A stretch of 64,000 nucleotides of DNA from Flavobacterium kayseriense. Lineage in GTDB: Bacteria > Bacteroidota > Bacteroidia > Flavobacteriales > Flavobacteriaceae. The DNA lies in assembly GCF_014305095.1 (NCBI RefSeq), contig NZ_JACRUI010000001.1, forward strand, positions 791,695-855,694. The letters run 5' to 3'. Under the pieces are notes generated by a model. The model was given only the letters and a program-made list of their open reading frames with translations. It made no database searches and was not told where the DNA came from. The position numbers and the translations under genes are program-made. This document shows, one piece after another, positions 1-7,974 of this stretch. Position 1 is the first letter of the stretch. Each line of letters starts with the position of its first letter.

Positions 1-139
1 CATGATAGGCAATTGTTTTCTTTAAAAGTTCTTGTCCAGATAGTTCTTGAGCAAATGCTTGCAGACTGCACATAAATAAACAGAGCAATAATAATTTTAC
101 GGTAAATCTTTTGTGTGCTGAAGCTTTTAGTGGTGACAT
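1..139 (-). CDS. Secreted protein, N-terminal part only (DUF6503-like)
   Basis: Forty-six codons are visible before the window edge. They encode a signal peptide with a hydrophobic core (VKLLLLCLFMCSLQAFA) and a probable cleavage site after AFA, then a mature start ELSGQELLKKTIAYH. That start resembles flavobacterial secreted proteins of the DUF6503 kind, which begin with a similar GxELLxKxIxYHD stretch. The assignment comes from memory of the family and is tentative. The gene starts 40 bp after the gpsA stop on the same strand, so the two are probably co-transcribed. Confidence 0.55.
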   Translation of the reverse strand, partial: MSPLKASAHKRFTVKLLLLCLFMCSLQAFAQELSGQELLKKTIAYH

Positions 140-179
140 GTTTTTTTTATTTAGTTAACAATCATTATACTAGCTGCAA

Positions 180-1175
180 TTAGTCTAGTTGGTCTGTTAG
201 TTTCTTAAAGATAGTTTTGGCGTCTTTGCCTTCATAAAGAATTTCGTATACAGCATCGATAATTGGAGTTTTTGCTCCGTAACCTTGGTTGAGTTTATAG
301 GCACTTTTAGTGGCGTAATATCCCTCAGATACCATACTCATTTCCATCATGGCGCTTTTTACTGTGTACCCTTTACCAATCATATTTCCAAACATTCTGT
401 TTCTAGAAAAGACAGAATATCCCGTAACTAATAAATCTCCTAAGTAAGCGGAGTCATTAATATTACGTTTCATCTTATGTACTTTTTTGATGAATTTTTT
501 CATCTCTCTGATACCGTTACTCATCAAAACAGACTGAAAATTATCGCCATAACCTAAGCCATGAGCAATCCCTGCTGCTATTGCATAAATATTTTTTAGC
601 ATAGCTGCATATTCCGTACCTATGATATCATCTGTGATTTTAGTTTTTATGTAATTTCCAGATAGGTGTTCAGCTACAACTTTTGCTTTATTAGCATCAC
701 CACAAGCTATTGTTAAGTAGGACAGTCGCTCAAGAGCAACTTCCTCTGCGTGACACGGACCTGTGATAACTCCAATGTTATAATACGGAATATCATATTG
801 AAAATGAAAATGTTCACCAACAATTAAGCTCGTCTCAGGAACAATCCCTTTTATAGCCGAGAAAATAACTTTATCTTGTAGGGAAACGGTGAGTTTTGAT
901 AATTCATTGCTTAAGAATGCAGATGGAATTGCAAAAATGATATAATCAGCATAAGCTACTGCTTCATTAATATCAGAAGTTAATAGTAATTTGTTGGTAT
1001 CAAATTCTACTGAGCTAAGGTAATTAGGGTTGTGTTTATGTGTTTTGATATGCTCAATAGCAGAGTCATTACGCATATACCACGAAACTTCAGAAAGATT
1101 TACGCACAACATTTTAGTAATAGCTGTTGCCCAACTCCCGCCGCCAATCACTGCGAATTTTATATTTTCAGTCAT
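180..1175 (-). CDS. gpsA: NAD(P)H-dependent glycerol-3-phosphate dehydrogenase
   Basis: GpsA reduces dihydroxyacetone phosphate to sn-glycerol 3-phosphate, the backbone for phospholipid synthesis, in the cytosol. A Rossmann dinucleotide motif (VIGGGSWATA) lies at the N-terminus, followed by FAIPSAFLS and the substrate/catalytic segment GTEYAAMLKNIYAIAAG with the conserved lysine. The 331 residues match the usual length. I chose the ATG at 1175. An in-frame TTG at 1196 would extend the protein by seven residues, but it lies within the -7 promoter box at 1194-1201, so it cannot be the start of the mRNA's coding region. A secreted-protein gene follows closely downstream. Confidence 0.95.
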   Translation of the reverse strand: MTENIKFAVIGGGSWATAITKMLCVNLSEVSWYMRNDSAIEHIKTHKHNPNYLSSVEFDTNKLLLTSDINEAVAYADYIIFAIPSAFLSNELSKLTVSLQDKVIFSAIKGIVPETSLIVGEHFHFQYDIPYYNIGVITGPCHAEEVALERLSYLTIACGDANKAKVVAEHLSGNYIKTKITDDIIGTEYAAMLKNIYAIAAGIAHGLGYGDNFQSVLMSNGIREMKKFIKKVHKMKRNINDSAYLGDLLVTGYSVFSRNRMFGNMIGKGYTVKSAMMEMSMVSEGYYATKSAYKLNQGYGAKTPIIDAVYEILYEGKDAKTIFKKLTDQLD

Positions 1176-1193
1176 TTTTATATTAAGTTTATT

Positions 1194-1201
1194 CAAAAGT
1201 A
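1194..1201 (-). promoter_or_regulatory. gpsA promoter, -7 box TACTTTTG
   Basis: TACTTTTG matches the Bacteroidetes sigma-A -7 consensus TAnnTTTG exactly. A TTG about 21 bp upstream can serve as the -33 element. It puts the transcript start near 1188, about 13 nt before the ATG at 1175. Confidence 0.6.
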
Positions 1202-1405
1202 CTTAAAAATGTATTAATTAAACAAGAAAAAGAATTATTGGTATGCCTTGTCTTTATTAGGAAATCTAAGTTTTCAGCTCCTAATTATATTTTTTTTGTA
1301 AAAAGACACAATATAAATAAATTTTTAACGTTCTAACTTACTATAAATTATCTTTTTATGAAATTAATGAAAGTTGAATTAGTTAATTTTGTTTTTTTAT
1401 CATGA

Positions 1406-1445
1406 AAAAAGGCGTCCAAGAAATCAATTCAAGAACGCCTTTTTG
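1406..1445 (-). terminator. Intrinsic terminator after the yqhD-like gene
   Basis: The inverted repeat AAAAAGGCGT / ACGCCTTTTT has a 19-nt loop and a T-run on the minus strand. It lies just after the stop codon of the alcohol dehydrogenase gene. Confidence 0.75.
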
Positions 1446-1472
1446 TTTTATCATTTGTAAAATAAAATCTGC

Positions 1473-2630
1473 TTAGTAGCTCATTTCTACGATCTCTTTT
1501 ACTTTTTCTAGAGTAACATTTTGTTTCTCTCCAAGTCCTTTCCAACCCCTTTCTTCAAAACGTTTTACGATAAACTCAGCTGTATTGTTGTACTCTTTTG
1601 TATAATCAGAAAGCTTCGTATCCATTCCCATAGTATGGAAGAATTCAACCGTTTTATTGATGGCCTCATTAGCTACTTCCTCTTCTGTTCCCTCTAGATT
1701 AAAGATTCGTTTTCCGTATTGTGCTAGTTTTGCTTTTTTAGTTTCAAACATAACTTTGTACAAGCTTGGCCCAATGATTGCTAAAGTTCGAGCATGATCA
1801 ATTCCGTACATTGCAGTTAACTCATGTCCGATCATATGCGTTGCCCAGTCGCTAGGAACTCCTTTTTGGATTAATCCATTAAGTGCCATTGTGCAAGACC
1901 ACATAAAATTAGATGCTAATTCATAATTAGCAGGGTCTTCTACTACTTTTGGACCTACTTCAATCAAAGTATGTAAAATCCCTTCTGCAATACGATCTTG
2001 TAAATGTCCTTCGTGCGGATAAGTTAAGTACTGCTCCATTACATGAGTGTAAGCATCAACAACACCATTTTGTAATTGTCTTTTTGGTAAAGATTGAATT
2101 ACTGTCGGATCTGTGATTGAAAACTTCGGAAACAATGCTGAACCTCCAAAGGCTAATTTCTCTTTAGTTGATTCGATGGTAACTACTGCTCCAGAATTCA
2201 TTTCGCTTCCTGTAGCTGGTAAGGTTAAAACAGTTCCGAAAGGAACCGCATTTTCTTTAATCAAAATTCGCTTTTGCAAAATTTCAATAGGATCTCCCTG
2301 ATAGTTGACAGCACCCGAAATAAATTTCACACCATCAATTACAGATCCGCCACCTACTGCTAGGATAAAATCTATTTTTTGTTCCTTAACAATTGCAACT
2401 GCTTTCATTAAAGTTTCAAAATGCGGATTTGGCTCTATACCTGAAAATTCTACTATTTCGTGTCCTTTAAGGTTATTGATCACTTGTTCGTGAATTCCGT
2501 TTTTAAAGATACTACCACCACCGTAGGCTAATAAGATTTTTGCACCTTTAGGAACTAAATCGGCTAATTTTTCCATTTGTCCTTTACCAAAAACTAAGTT
2601 GGTAGGATTGTATAATTCGAAGTTTAACAT
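1473..2630 (-). CDS. yqhD: Iron-type alcohol dehydrogenase / NADPH aldehyde reductase (YqhD-like)
   Basis: The 385 residues align along their full length, from memory, with E. coli YqhD, an NADPH-dependent reductase of short-chain and toxic aldehydes. Visible signatures are YGGGSIFKNG, AVGGGSVIDGVKF (nucleotide binding), LPATGSEMNSGAV, and the metal-ligand segments VVDAYTHVMEQ and MIGHELTAMYGIDHARTL, which hold the expected Asp and three His. The gene lies 92 bp downstream of an exported DJ-1/PfpI gene on the same strand, with a hairpin between them, and a LysR regulator diverges beyond. E. coli yqhD is likewise controlled by a neighbouring regulator (YqhC, of a different family). A role in aldehyde detoxification is inferred from homology and context. 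Confidence 0.9.
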   Translation of the reverse strand: MLNFELYNPTNLVFGKGQMEKLADLVPKGAKILLAYGGGSIFKNGIHEQVINNLKGHEIVEFSGIEPNPHFETLMKAVAIVKEQKIDFILAVGGGSVIDGVKFISGAVNYQGDPIEILQKRILIKENAVPFGTVLTLPATGSEMNSGAVVTIESTKEKLAFGGSALFPKFSITDPTVIQSLPKRQLQNGVVDAYTHVMEQYLTYPHEGHLQDRIAEGILHTLIEVGPKVVEDPANYELASNFMWSCTMALNGLIQKGVPSDWATHMIGHELTAMYGIDHARTLAIIGPSLYKVMFETKKAKLAQYGKRIFNLEGTEEEVANEAINKTVEFFHTMGMDTKLSDYTKEYNNTAEFIVKRFEERGWKGLGEKQNVTLEKVKEIVEMSY

Positions 2631-2650
2631 AATGCTCTATTTTTTGTTAT

Positions 2651-2709
2651 TTTAAAAGGCTCTAATTACAATCAATTCTTGTTACCAAATTGCTGAAATT
2701 AAGAGCCTA
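2651..2709 (-). terminator. Hairpin between the DJ-1/PfpI and yqhD-like genes
   Basis: AGGCTC (2657-2662) pairs with GAGCCT (2703-2708), extended by a TAAT/ATTA pairing with one bulge. TTTTAAAA follows on the minus strand. The loop is long and the T-run weak, so it may attenuate expression rather than fully terminate it. Confidence 0.4.
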
Positions 2710-2722
2710 TAAAATCTGTTAA

Positions 2723-3493
2723 TTATTTTTTAGCGTTCAACTGACCTAACAATTTTTCTGCCACTAGTTTAGATGAAGCTGGATTTTGTCCAGTAATCAA
2801 TAAACCATCTTCTACTGCATATGGATTCCAGTCTGAAACTTTAGAGTAGCTAGCTCCATTTGCCTGTAAAGCATCTTCTAATAAAAACGGAACGACATCA
2901 GTTAATCCTACCGCTGCTTCTTCTGTATTAGAAAAACCAGTTACTTTTTTTCCTTTTACTAAAAATTCTCCGTTTACTTTTACGTTTTTCAACACTGCTG
3001 GTGAGTGACATACAAAAGCTACAGGTTTGTTGTTAGTGTAAAAAGAAGTAATTAAAGCACTAGAATTTTCATCTGTCGCTAAATCCCATAATGGTCCGTG
3101 ACCTCCTGGATAGAATACTGCGTCATAATCCGACTCTTTTACGTCAGTTAATTTATGTGTTTTGCTTAATTTAGTTTTAAGCTCGGTGTCTTTGTCAAAA
3201 CGTTTTGTATCCTCCGTCGCTGCAGATGGATCATCACTTTTTGGATCGATTGGCGGTTGTCCTCCTAGTGGAGTTGCAATATCGATTTCCACTCCTTTAT
3301 CTGCTAATTCATAATATGGAGCTGCAAATTCTTCAACCCAAAACCCTGTTTTTTCTCCTGTGTTCCCCAGTTCTGAATGACTTGTTAGAACGAATAATAC
3401 TTTTTTCATCTTAGTTTTTTTTAATTTTTGTGCTGAAGCCGAAAAGCTACCCACAGTTAATAATACTATTGCAAATAATGCGACTTTTTTCAT
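2723..3493 (-). CDS. Exported DJ-1/PfpI-superfamily protein (Hsp31/glyoxalase III type)
   Basis: The protein has 256 residues. The core from residue 29 on (MKKVLFVLTSHSELGNTGEK, GFWVEEFAAPYYEL) is typical of the DJ-1/PfpI subgroup that includes Hsp31-type glyoxalases and chaperones. The nucleophile elbow AFVCHSPAVL carries the catalytic cysteine, and YPGGHGPLWDL is the usual glycine-rich loop. It is odd that a signal peptide (MKKVALFAIV... SFSASAQ) precedes the core, since most relatives are cytosolic. An internal ATG at 3409 would give the ordinary cytosolic form. The gene shares its regulatory region with a divergent LysR gene and precedes the yqhD-like gene, so a role in aldehyde or glyoxal stress is likely but not proven. 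Confidence 0.85.
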   Translation of the reverse strand: MKKVALFAIVLLTVGSFSASAQKLKKTKMKKVLFVLTSHSELGNTGEKTGFWVEEFAAPYYELADKGVEIDIATPLGGQPPIDPKSDDPSAATEDTKRFDKDTELKTKLSKTHKLTDVKESDYDAVFYPGGHGPLWDLATDENSSALITSFYTNNKPVAFVCHSPAVLKNVKVNGEFLVKGKKVTGFSNTEEAAVGLTDVVPFLLEDALQANGASYSKVSDWNPYAVEDGLLITGQNPASSKLVAEKLLGQLNAKK

Positions 3494-3510
3494 TTTGTTA
3501 TTTTATCTTA

Positions 3511-3518
3511 CAAATTTA
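3511..3518 (-). promoter_or_regulatory. DJ-1/PfpI gene promoter, -7 box TAAATTTG
   Basis: TAAATTTG matches TAnnTTTG exactly on the minus strand, with a T-rich -33 region about 20 bp upstream. It predicts a short 5' leader before the ATG at 3493. Confidence 0.55.
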
Positions 3519-3552
3519 CGGCTATTATGTTATTAGTAAAAATAATTTAAAT

Positions 3553-3560
3553 TATGTTTG
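3553..3560 (+). promoter_or_regulatory. lysR-type gene promoter, -7 box TATGTTTG
   Basis: TATGTTTG matches TAnnTTTG exactly and lies 20 bp before the ATG at 3580. No clear -33 box is seen, as is common for regulated promoters. Confidence 0.5.
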
Positions 3561-3562
3561 TG

Positions 3563-3576
3563 ATAAATATATTTAT
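3563..3576. promoter_or_regulatory. Perfect 14-bp palindrome, candidate LysR operator
   Basis: ATAAATATATTTAT is its own reverse complement and sits at the predicted transcript start of the lysR-type gene, where a bound protein would repress. It is purely A/T, so chance is a real possibility. Confidence 0.25.
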
Positions 3577-3579
3577 ATC

Positions 3580-4476
3580 ATGGTAAATTTAGAATGGTAT
3601 CGAACGTTTAAATCGGTTTATAAAAATGGTAACTTTTCTTTGGCCGCGAAAGAGCTTTTTATAAGCCAACCAGCAGTCAGTCAGCAAATGTCAATGCTGG
3701 AGGCACATGTAGGTTATAAGCTGTTTATTAGGAAATCTAAAGGCGTAGAACCAACAGAATACGCTAAGTTACTCAATAATTTAATCATTGAGGCTCTTGA
3801 TCGTTTAGAAAATGTAGAAAGTGGTTTTCGATCTAAAGCTTTGGATGCTAATCGATTAATAACAGTAGGGGTTTCTAAACATTTGTTTACAAGTGTAGGC
3901 AGCGTATTGATCTCAAAGTTTGACTACATTGATTTTAGCTTCCATGAAAACGATGTTTTATTTGAATTAGTAGACACCAAAAAAATTGATTTTGCTATAA
4001 TCACAACCAAATACGACACCTTTGATACTGTTCAAAAAAAGCTTGGGGAGATGAAACAAATAATAGTAGGCTCTACTAATATCGATCCTATTGAAGTGCA
4101 TCGTCACATTAAAAGCAACAATTACGACGCTGTTGAGAATTGGCTAAACGAACAAAAATGGTTCAGCCATGACTCAGGAATCCCTCATATTAAGTTGTTT
4201 TGGTTGCATGTATTTAATAAAAAACGACCATCTATGGTACCCAATTATATTATTCCATCAGAATATGAGATGCTAGAAGTACTTTCGAGAAATACGGGTA
4301 TTGCTGTAACTTGGAATTTAAATGCCAAAAAATTTATTACTGAAAATAAGTTGCTACTACTATGGGAAAGTTCGAATATGCCAACGACAACTGTCTATTT
4401 ACTTTCGGCCAAGAATACTAATTTCAATACGATTGTTCCAGAAATCCAAGCAGAGTTGACAGCCGTTTTTAGTTAA
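3580..4476 (+). CDS. LysR family transcriptional regulator
   Basis: The protein has 298 residues. The N-terminal winged helix (FKSVYKNGNFSLAAKELFISQPAVSQQMSMLE) is a textbook LysR DNA-binding domain; a substrate-binding domain follows from about residue 90. The ATG at 3580 is chosen because it begins directly with the HTH (MVNLEWYRTF) and lies just after a -7 box; the open frame extends upstream to 3430 through the divergent promoter region. The gene diverges from the DJ-1/PfpI and yqhD-like pair, the usual arrangement for a LysR protein and its targets. The stop codon is one base from the stop of the convergent nadD. Confidence 0.9.
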   Translation: MVNLEWYRTFKSVYKNGNFSLAAKELFISQPAVSQQMSMLEAHVGYKLFIRKSKGVEPTEYAKLLNNLIIEALDRLENVESGFRSKALDANRLITVGVSKHLFTSVGSVLISKFDYIDFSFHENDVLFELVDTKKIDFAIITTKYDTFDTVQKKLGEMKQIIVGSTNIDPIEVHRHIKSNNYDAVENWLNEQKWFSHDSGIPHIKLFWLHVFNKKRPSMVPNYIIPSEYEMLEVLSRNTGIAVTWNLNAKKFITENKLLLLWESSNMPTTTVYLLSAKNTNFNTIVPEIQAELTAVFS

Positions 4477-4477
4477 T

Positions 4478-5089
4478 TTATTTCTTGTAAAATAAATTAT
4501 GATCAACATACTCCCAAACTTTATTGGGTAACAACGGTTGAATATTTTTACCTTCTTTGATGTTGTTGCGTATGAATGTTGAAGATATTTCCACGACAGG
4601 TGCATCAATAATGTGAATTCGGGGATGGTTTTTTAATTCTAGATTTTCCTCTTTCGCTGAAATTACTTCGCCTATGTGTCCTTTGGTCTCAAGTCGAGGA
4701 TAAACGTAGATGTCATAATTTTGCAACAATACCTCGTAGTTTTTCCACTTGTGTAAGGATCTTAAATTATCCTCTCCCATGATTAGGGAAAATGTGTGGG
4801 AAGGAAATCGTTCTTCTAGATGAACAAGTGTGTTTACGGTATAATTAGGTTGCGTTAATTTAAACTCAATGTCTGATGGTTTTATTTTAGGGTAATCCTC
4901 GGTGGCGAGGTGCACCATTTGCAAACGATGATGGTCATCAAGCAAGGTGCTTTTCTTTTTATGAGGATTGTGAGGAGTTACTACCATCCATACTTCATCT
5001 AAATCAGAATGTTCAGCCATATGATTGGCAATGATCAAATGACCAACATGTACAGGATTAAATGTTCCAAAGTAGAGTCCGATTTTCAT
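4478..5089 (-). CDS. nadD: Nicotinate-nucleotide adenylyltransferase
   Basis: NadD joins nicotinate mononucleotide and ATP to form deamido-NAD in NAD synthesis. The 203-residue protein carries the nucleotidyltransferase signature GTFNPVHVGHL at the N-terminus and the second motif VVEISSTFIR near the C-terminus. It belongs to the minus-strand run yicC-gmk-(S23 remnant)-nadD. It ends one base from the stop of the convergent lysR-type gene, so no room is left for a separate terminator. Confidence 0.96.
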   Translation of the reverse strand: MKIGLYFGTFNPVHVGHLIIANHMAEHSDLDEVWMVVTPHNPHKKKSTLLDDHHRLQMVHLATEDYPKIKPSDIEFKLTQPNYTVNTLVHLEERFPSHTFSLIMGEDNLRSLHKWKNYEVLLQNYDIYVYPRLETKGHIGEVISAKEENLELKNHPRIHIIDAPVVEISSTFIRNNIKEGKNIQPLLPNKVWEYVDHNLFYKK

Positions 5090-5102
5090 TGTTCTAGTAA
5101 CT

Positions 5103-5119
5103 AGTGATTAGTAAAAAGT
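5103..5119. repeat. Inverted repeat arm, left (17 bp)
   Basis: AGTGATTAGTAAAAAGT here is the perfect reverse complement of 5507-5523. The homology continues inward as AATTAG, after a 7-bp gap relative to the other arm. The two arms bracket the S23-family remnant. Confidence 0.85.
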
Positions 5120-5121
5120 AA

Positions 5122-5486
5122 TTAGTTTTTGAGCGTTTTCGAAAAAGAATTAATCATCTTTGATTCTTCTTCAATTTGTACTAAGACTTCTTTGAATAAA
5201 GGTGATTTGTAATAAAACCAAGTTCATTAGCAATAAGTAACTGAGTTTCAATTTCGAATAATGAGCCTCTGAAAATGTCTAAAAAATGTCTAAATGATTT
5301 CTCTGTATTTCTTCCATAACCCTCAGCATTATTGGACGGAATAAATACTGAAGCTCTTTTTAATTGACTGCTTAGTGCATATAGTTCTTCTTTTTGGAAA
5401 AAACTTTACTAGCTAATAAACTAAAAAGACAATTTTAATTCCCTTTTGCCAAATCAGTAAATCTTTAACGATTTTATTTCTCCCAT
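5122..5486 (-). pseudogene. Decayed four-helix-bundle (S23 / 23S rRNA intervening-sequence) protein gene
   Basis: Reading the minus strand from the ATG at 5486 gives MGEIKSLK, then a frameshift, DLLIWQKGIKIVFLVY, an in-frame TAG, a second shift, and a long clean stretch. That stretch includes EELYALSSQLKRASVFIPSN and AEGYGRNTEKSFRHFLDIF and ends in ITNHLYSKK. A further shift leads to LVQIEEESKMINSFSKTLKN and a stop at 5122. This is the S23 four-helix-bundle family (usually about 115-120 residues), here broken by about three frameshifts and one internal stop. Perfect 17-bp inverted repeats flank it. Such genes are common but dispensable in flavobacteria and their function is unknown. Confidence 0.85.
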
Positions 5487-5506
5487 TTTTAGGCTAATTA
5501 CTAGTC

Positions 5507-5523
5507 ACTTTTTACTAATCACT
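5507..5523. repeat. Inverted repeat arm, right (17 bp)
   Basis: ACTTTTTACTAATCACT is the perfect reverse complement of 5103-5119. It lies three bases from the gmk stop codon. Confidence 0.85.
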
Positions 5524-5526
5524 GTT

Positions 5527-6099
5527 TTACTTACTCACAAAGTCCTTTACCAACTGATAGGCTTCTTCAAGAGCGACCGGTAAATCGTAATTTTTAATAA
5601 TTACATCAAATTGAGGAGCAGTAGCTAATTCTACAGAGGCTTTAGCAATTCGCATATTTATTTTGTCCTCGCTTTCAGTCGAGCGCTCTTTTAAGCGTCT
5701 TTTAAGTTCGTCCACACTGGGTGGTTTTACAAAAACAGCTAAGGTTTCTTCTGGAAATTTAGATTTGATTCGTAATCCTCCTGCGACGTCAATGTCAAAA
5801 ATCACATTTTTACCCAATGCCCAAATACGTTCAACTTCGCTTTTAAGCGTACCATAAAAATTATCACGATACACCTCTTCCCACTCAACAAAATCTTCGT
5901 TTTTGATATGACCTTTAAAGTCTTTTAAAGACATAAAATAATAATCTTTTCCACTTACTTCTTCTCCTCTTGCTTCACGCGTTGCCGCTGATATTGAGAA
6001 TTCAAGATTTAAATCTTGTTGATTTAATAAATGCCTAACTATGGTTGTTTTTCCAGATCCTGATGGTGCCGAGAATACGATCAATTTTCCTTTTTTCAT
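5527..6099 (-). CDS. gmk: Guanylate kinase
   Basis: Gmk phosphorylates GMP to GDP with ATP. The 190-residue protein has the P-loop FSAPSGSGKTT at residues 9-19, the GMP-binding segment SAATREARGEEVSGKDYYF, and FVKPPSVDELKRRLKERSTES of the lid region. The length is normal. It is the second gene of the yicC-gmk-nadD run, 42 bp after the yicC stop. Confidence 0.97.
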   Translation of the reverse strand: MKKGKLIVFSAPSGSGKTTIVRHLLNQQDLNLEFSISAATREARGEEVSGKDYYFMSLKDFKGHIKNEDFVEWEEVYRDNFYGTLKSEVERIWALGKNVIFDIDVAGGLRIKSKFPEETLAVFVKPPSVDELKRRLKERSTESEDKINMRIAKASVELATAPQFDVIIKNYDLPVALEEAYQLVKDFVSK

Positions 6100-6141
6100 T
6101 TTATGCTGAATTTATTCCAGTATATCTTATAAGTTATTCAC

Positions 6142-7002
6142 TTACAGTACATTTAAAACCTGTTCTTTTATTTTTTCCAATTCGTCTTTCATCATCACGA
6201 CTAATTTCTGCATTTGAGCATGATTGGATTTAGAGCCCATGGTGTTTATTTCTCTTCCCATTTCTTGGGTGATGAAACCTAATTTTCTACCATTTGCCTC
6301 TGTTCCATTTATTGTTTCCAAGAAATAATCTAGGTGATTAGTCAAACGAACTTTTTCTTCAGTAATATCTAGTTTTTCTAGATAGTAGATCAATTCTTGT
6401 TCAAAACGATTTTCATCCACATTTACCTTTAACTCTTCGATAGCAGTTTGTAATCGGTCTTTGATCGCTTGCACACGCTCTGGATCAAGTGCCAGTGCAT
6501 CATTCATATATTGACGAATATTACCAATACGCAACTGAAATTCTTTTTCAAGTGACATTCCCTCATCTCTTCTAAAAGCCAACATGTTTTGAACAGCTTC
6601 TTCGATAACGGTTTGGATTTCGGTCCAATCATTTTCATCAATTTCGTCACGTTCGATTTTTAATGCATCTGGCATTCTAATGGCCATTTTCATTAATTCG
6701 GTATCATCACCTCCGTTATAAATTTCTCTAAGCTGATTCATATACGCTTTTACGATTGGCGCATTCACCTTAGTCGATGTTTGTTCGGCAGTGCTTTCGA
6801 TATAAATAGAAAAGTCTACTTTTCCTCTTTCTAATTTAGAAGCTATTTGAGTTCTCAAACCCAATTCCATTTCGCGGTACAGTGATGGCATTCTCACATT
6901 TAGATCTAAACCTTTACTATTCAAAGATTTTACTTCCACTGTTATTTTTTTGGTTGGTAATTGCAAAGTGGCCTTACCAAAACCAGTCATTGATTGTATC
7001 AT
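6142..7002 (-). CDS. yicC: YicC family endoribonuclease
   Basis: The 286 residues start with the family hallmark MIQSMTGFGKA and include EVKSLNSKGLDLNVRMP and the conserved C-terminal stretch KLGFITQEMGREINTMGSKS. E. coli YicC is an endoribonuclease that promotes decay of small RNAs such as RyhB. Coupling of yicC to gmk is widespread in bacteria and is seen here. A TAnnTTTG promoter box lies 20 bp upstream of the ATG. Confidence 0.93.
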   Translation of the reverse strand: MIQSMTGFGKATLQLPTKKITVEVKSLNSKGLDLNVRMPSLYREMELGLRTQIASKLERGKVDFSIYIESTAEQTSTKVNAPIVKAYMNQLREIYNGGDDTELMKMAIRMPDALKIERDEIDENDWTEIQTVIEEAVQNMLAFRRDEGMSLEKEFQLRIGNIRQYMNDALALDPERVQAIKDRLQTAIEELKVNVDENRFEQELIYYLEKLDITEEKVRLTNHLDYFLETINGTEANGRKLGFITQEMGREINTMGSKSNHAQMQKLVVMMKDELEKIKEQVLNVL

Positions 7003-7021
7003 ATTATTTTCTAAAAGTGTT

Positions 7022-7029
7022 CAAAGATA
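7022..7029 (-). promoter_or_regulatory. yicC-gmk-nadD promoter, -7 box TATCTTTG
   Basis: TATCTTTG on the minus strand matches TAnnTTTG exactly in the 54-bp gap after the EamA gene. It suggests that yicC-gmk-nadD has its own promoter. Confidence 0.55.
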
Positions 7030-7056
7030 AGAAAAAAGAGGGGAGTGGTGGGCTAA

Positions 7057-7974
7057 TTACTGCTGAGACTCCTCATCGCTTTTTATTTCAACGTTTTTGT
7101 TCGGCATTGTAACGAGGTAGACACCGCTAAAAATTAAAACTGCCGAAACAATTTTAATTAGGTTTAAGTCGTCCTTACCCAGACCAATAGCAAATACAGT
7201 TGCAAAAACGGGTTGTAAATAAATAAAAACGGCAACTGTTGTTGGTTTTAGTTCTTTCATCGAAAGTAAATTCAATAAATAGGTCAAAAAAGTAGAAAAG
7301 ACCACTACAAACCCTATTTTCCACAGAATATCAACTGGAACATCAGTCCAAGTCACCTGACTAAATTCGCCCCAGCCAAAGGGAATTACCATTAGGAATC
7401 CAAACAAGTAAATCCATTTTACAAAAGTAAATGCATTGTATTGATTCATAAGTTTTTTCACGATAATCAGATAGAAACTATACGAAATAGCATTCATTAA
7501 AACAAGGAAGTTACCATAGCCAGCTTGTGGAGCATTAGCAATCGATTTGCCATACAGGATTAAAAACCCTGTTCCTATGAGCCCAAGCAGTATTCCGCCT
7601 ACCATTCTTTTCTTCATCCGTTCTTTCATAATAATCGCTGAGAGTACTAATACAATCATTGGTGTAGAAACCATAATTACAGAGGCGGAAATAGGGGAAG
7701 TAAGACTTAAGCCTTTAAAAAACGTAAGCATATTGAAAGCTACACCAAAAAAAGCAGCAGCGATAATTCTGGGAAAATCAGTTAGGTCTATTTTTTCTTT
7801 CGGCATAAAGAACCAAGCTAACCAAAACAAAATAGTGGAACCACCCACACGCAAAAAGATAAAACCATAAGCATCGATGTGCTGCGGCATTACATCTTTG
7901 GCAATGGTAAAAGTGAGTCCGTAAATAATGGAGACAACGGTAGCGCCAGCAAGTGCTAGGTTTCTTTTTGACAT
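7057..7974 (-). CDS. EamA/DMT family transporter
   Basis: The 305-residue integral membrane protein has about ten hydrophobic segments in two tandem EamA halves (roughly residues 5-145 and 150-290). This is the drug/metabolite transporter fold. Members export or import small metabolites, and the substrate cannot be read from the sequence. The ATG overlaps the stop of the upstream ArsC-like gene (TAATG), so translation of the two is probably coupled. Confidence 0.9.
   Translation of the reverse strand: MSKRNLALAGATVVSIIYGLTFTIAKDVMPQHIDAYGFIFLRVGGSTILFWLAWFFMPKEKIDLTDFPRIIAAAFFGVAFNMLTFFKGLSLTSPISASVIMVSTPMIVLVLSAIIMKERMKKRMVGGILLGLIGTGFLILYGKSIANAPQAGYGNFLVLMNAISYSFYLIIVKKLMNQYNAFTFVKWIYLFGFLMVIPFGWGEFSQVTWTDVPVDILWKIGFVVVFSTFLTYLLNLLSMKELKPTTVAVFIYLQPVFATVFAIGLGKDDLNLIKIVSAVLIFSGVYLVTMPNKNVEIKSDEESQQ

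Noticed and set aside
3430-3579. N-terminal extension of the LysR protein to 3430
   Set aside because: It would overlap the 5' end of the divergent DJ-1/PfpI gene and both promoter boxes; the LysR HTH begins right after the ATG at 3580.
5122-5486. S23 remnant as Avd of a diversity-generating retroelement
   Set aside because: No reverse transcriptase, template repeat or variable repeat is nearby; the gene is broken and looks like the common stand-alone S23 type.
7547-7870. 107-codon plus-strand frame opposite the EamA gene
   Set aside because: Its sequence is rich in residues that result from reading a membrane protein's complement; the EamA frame is clearly the coding one.
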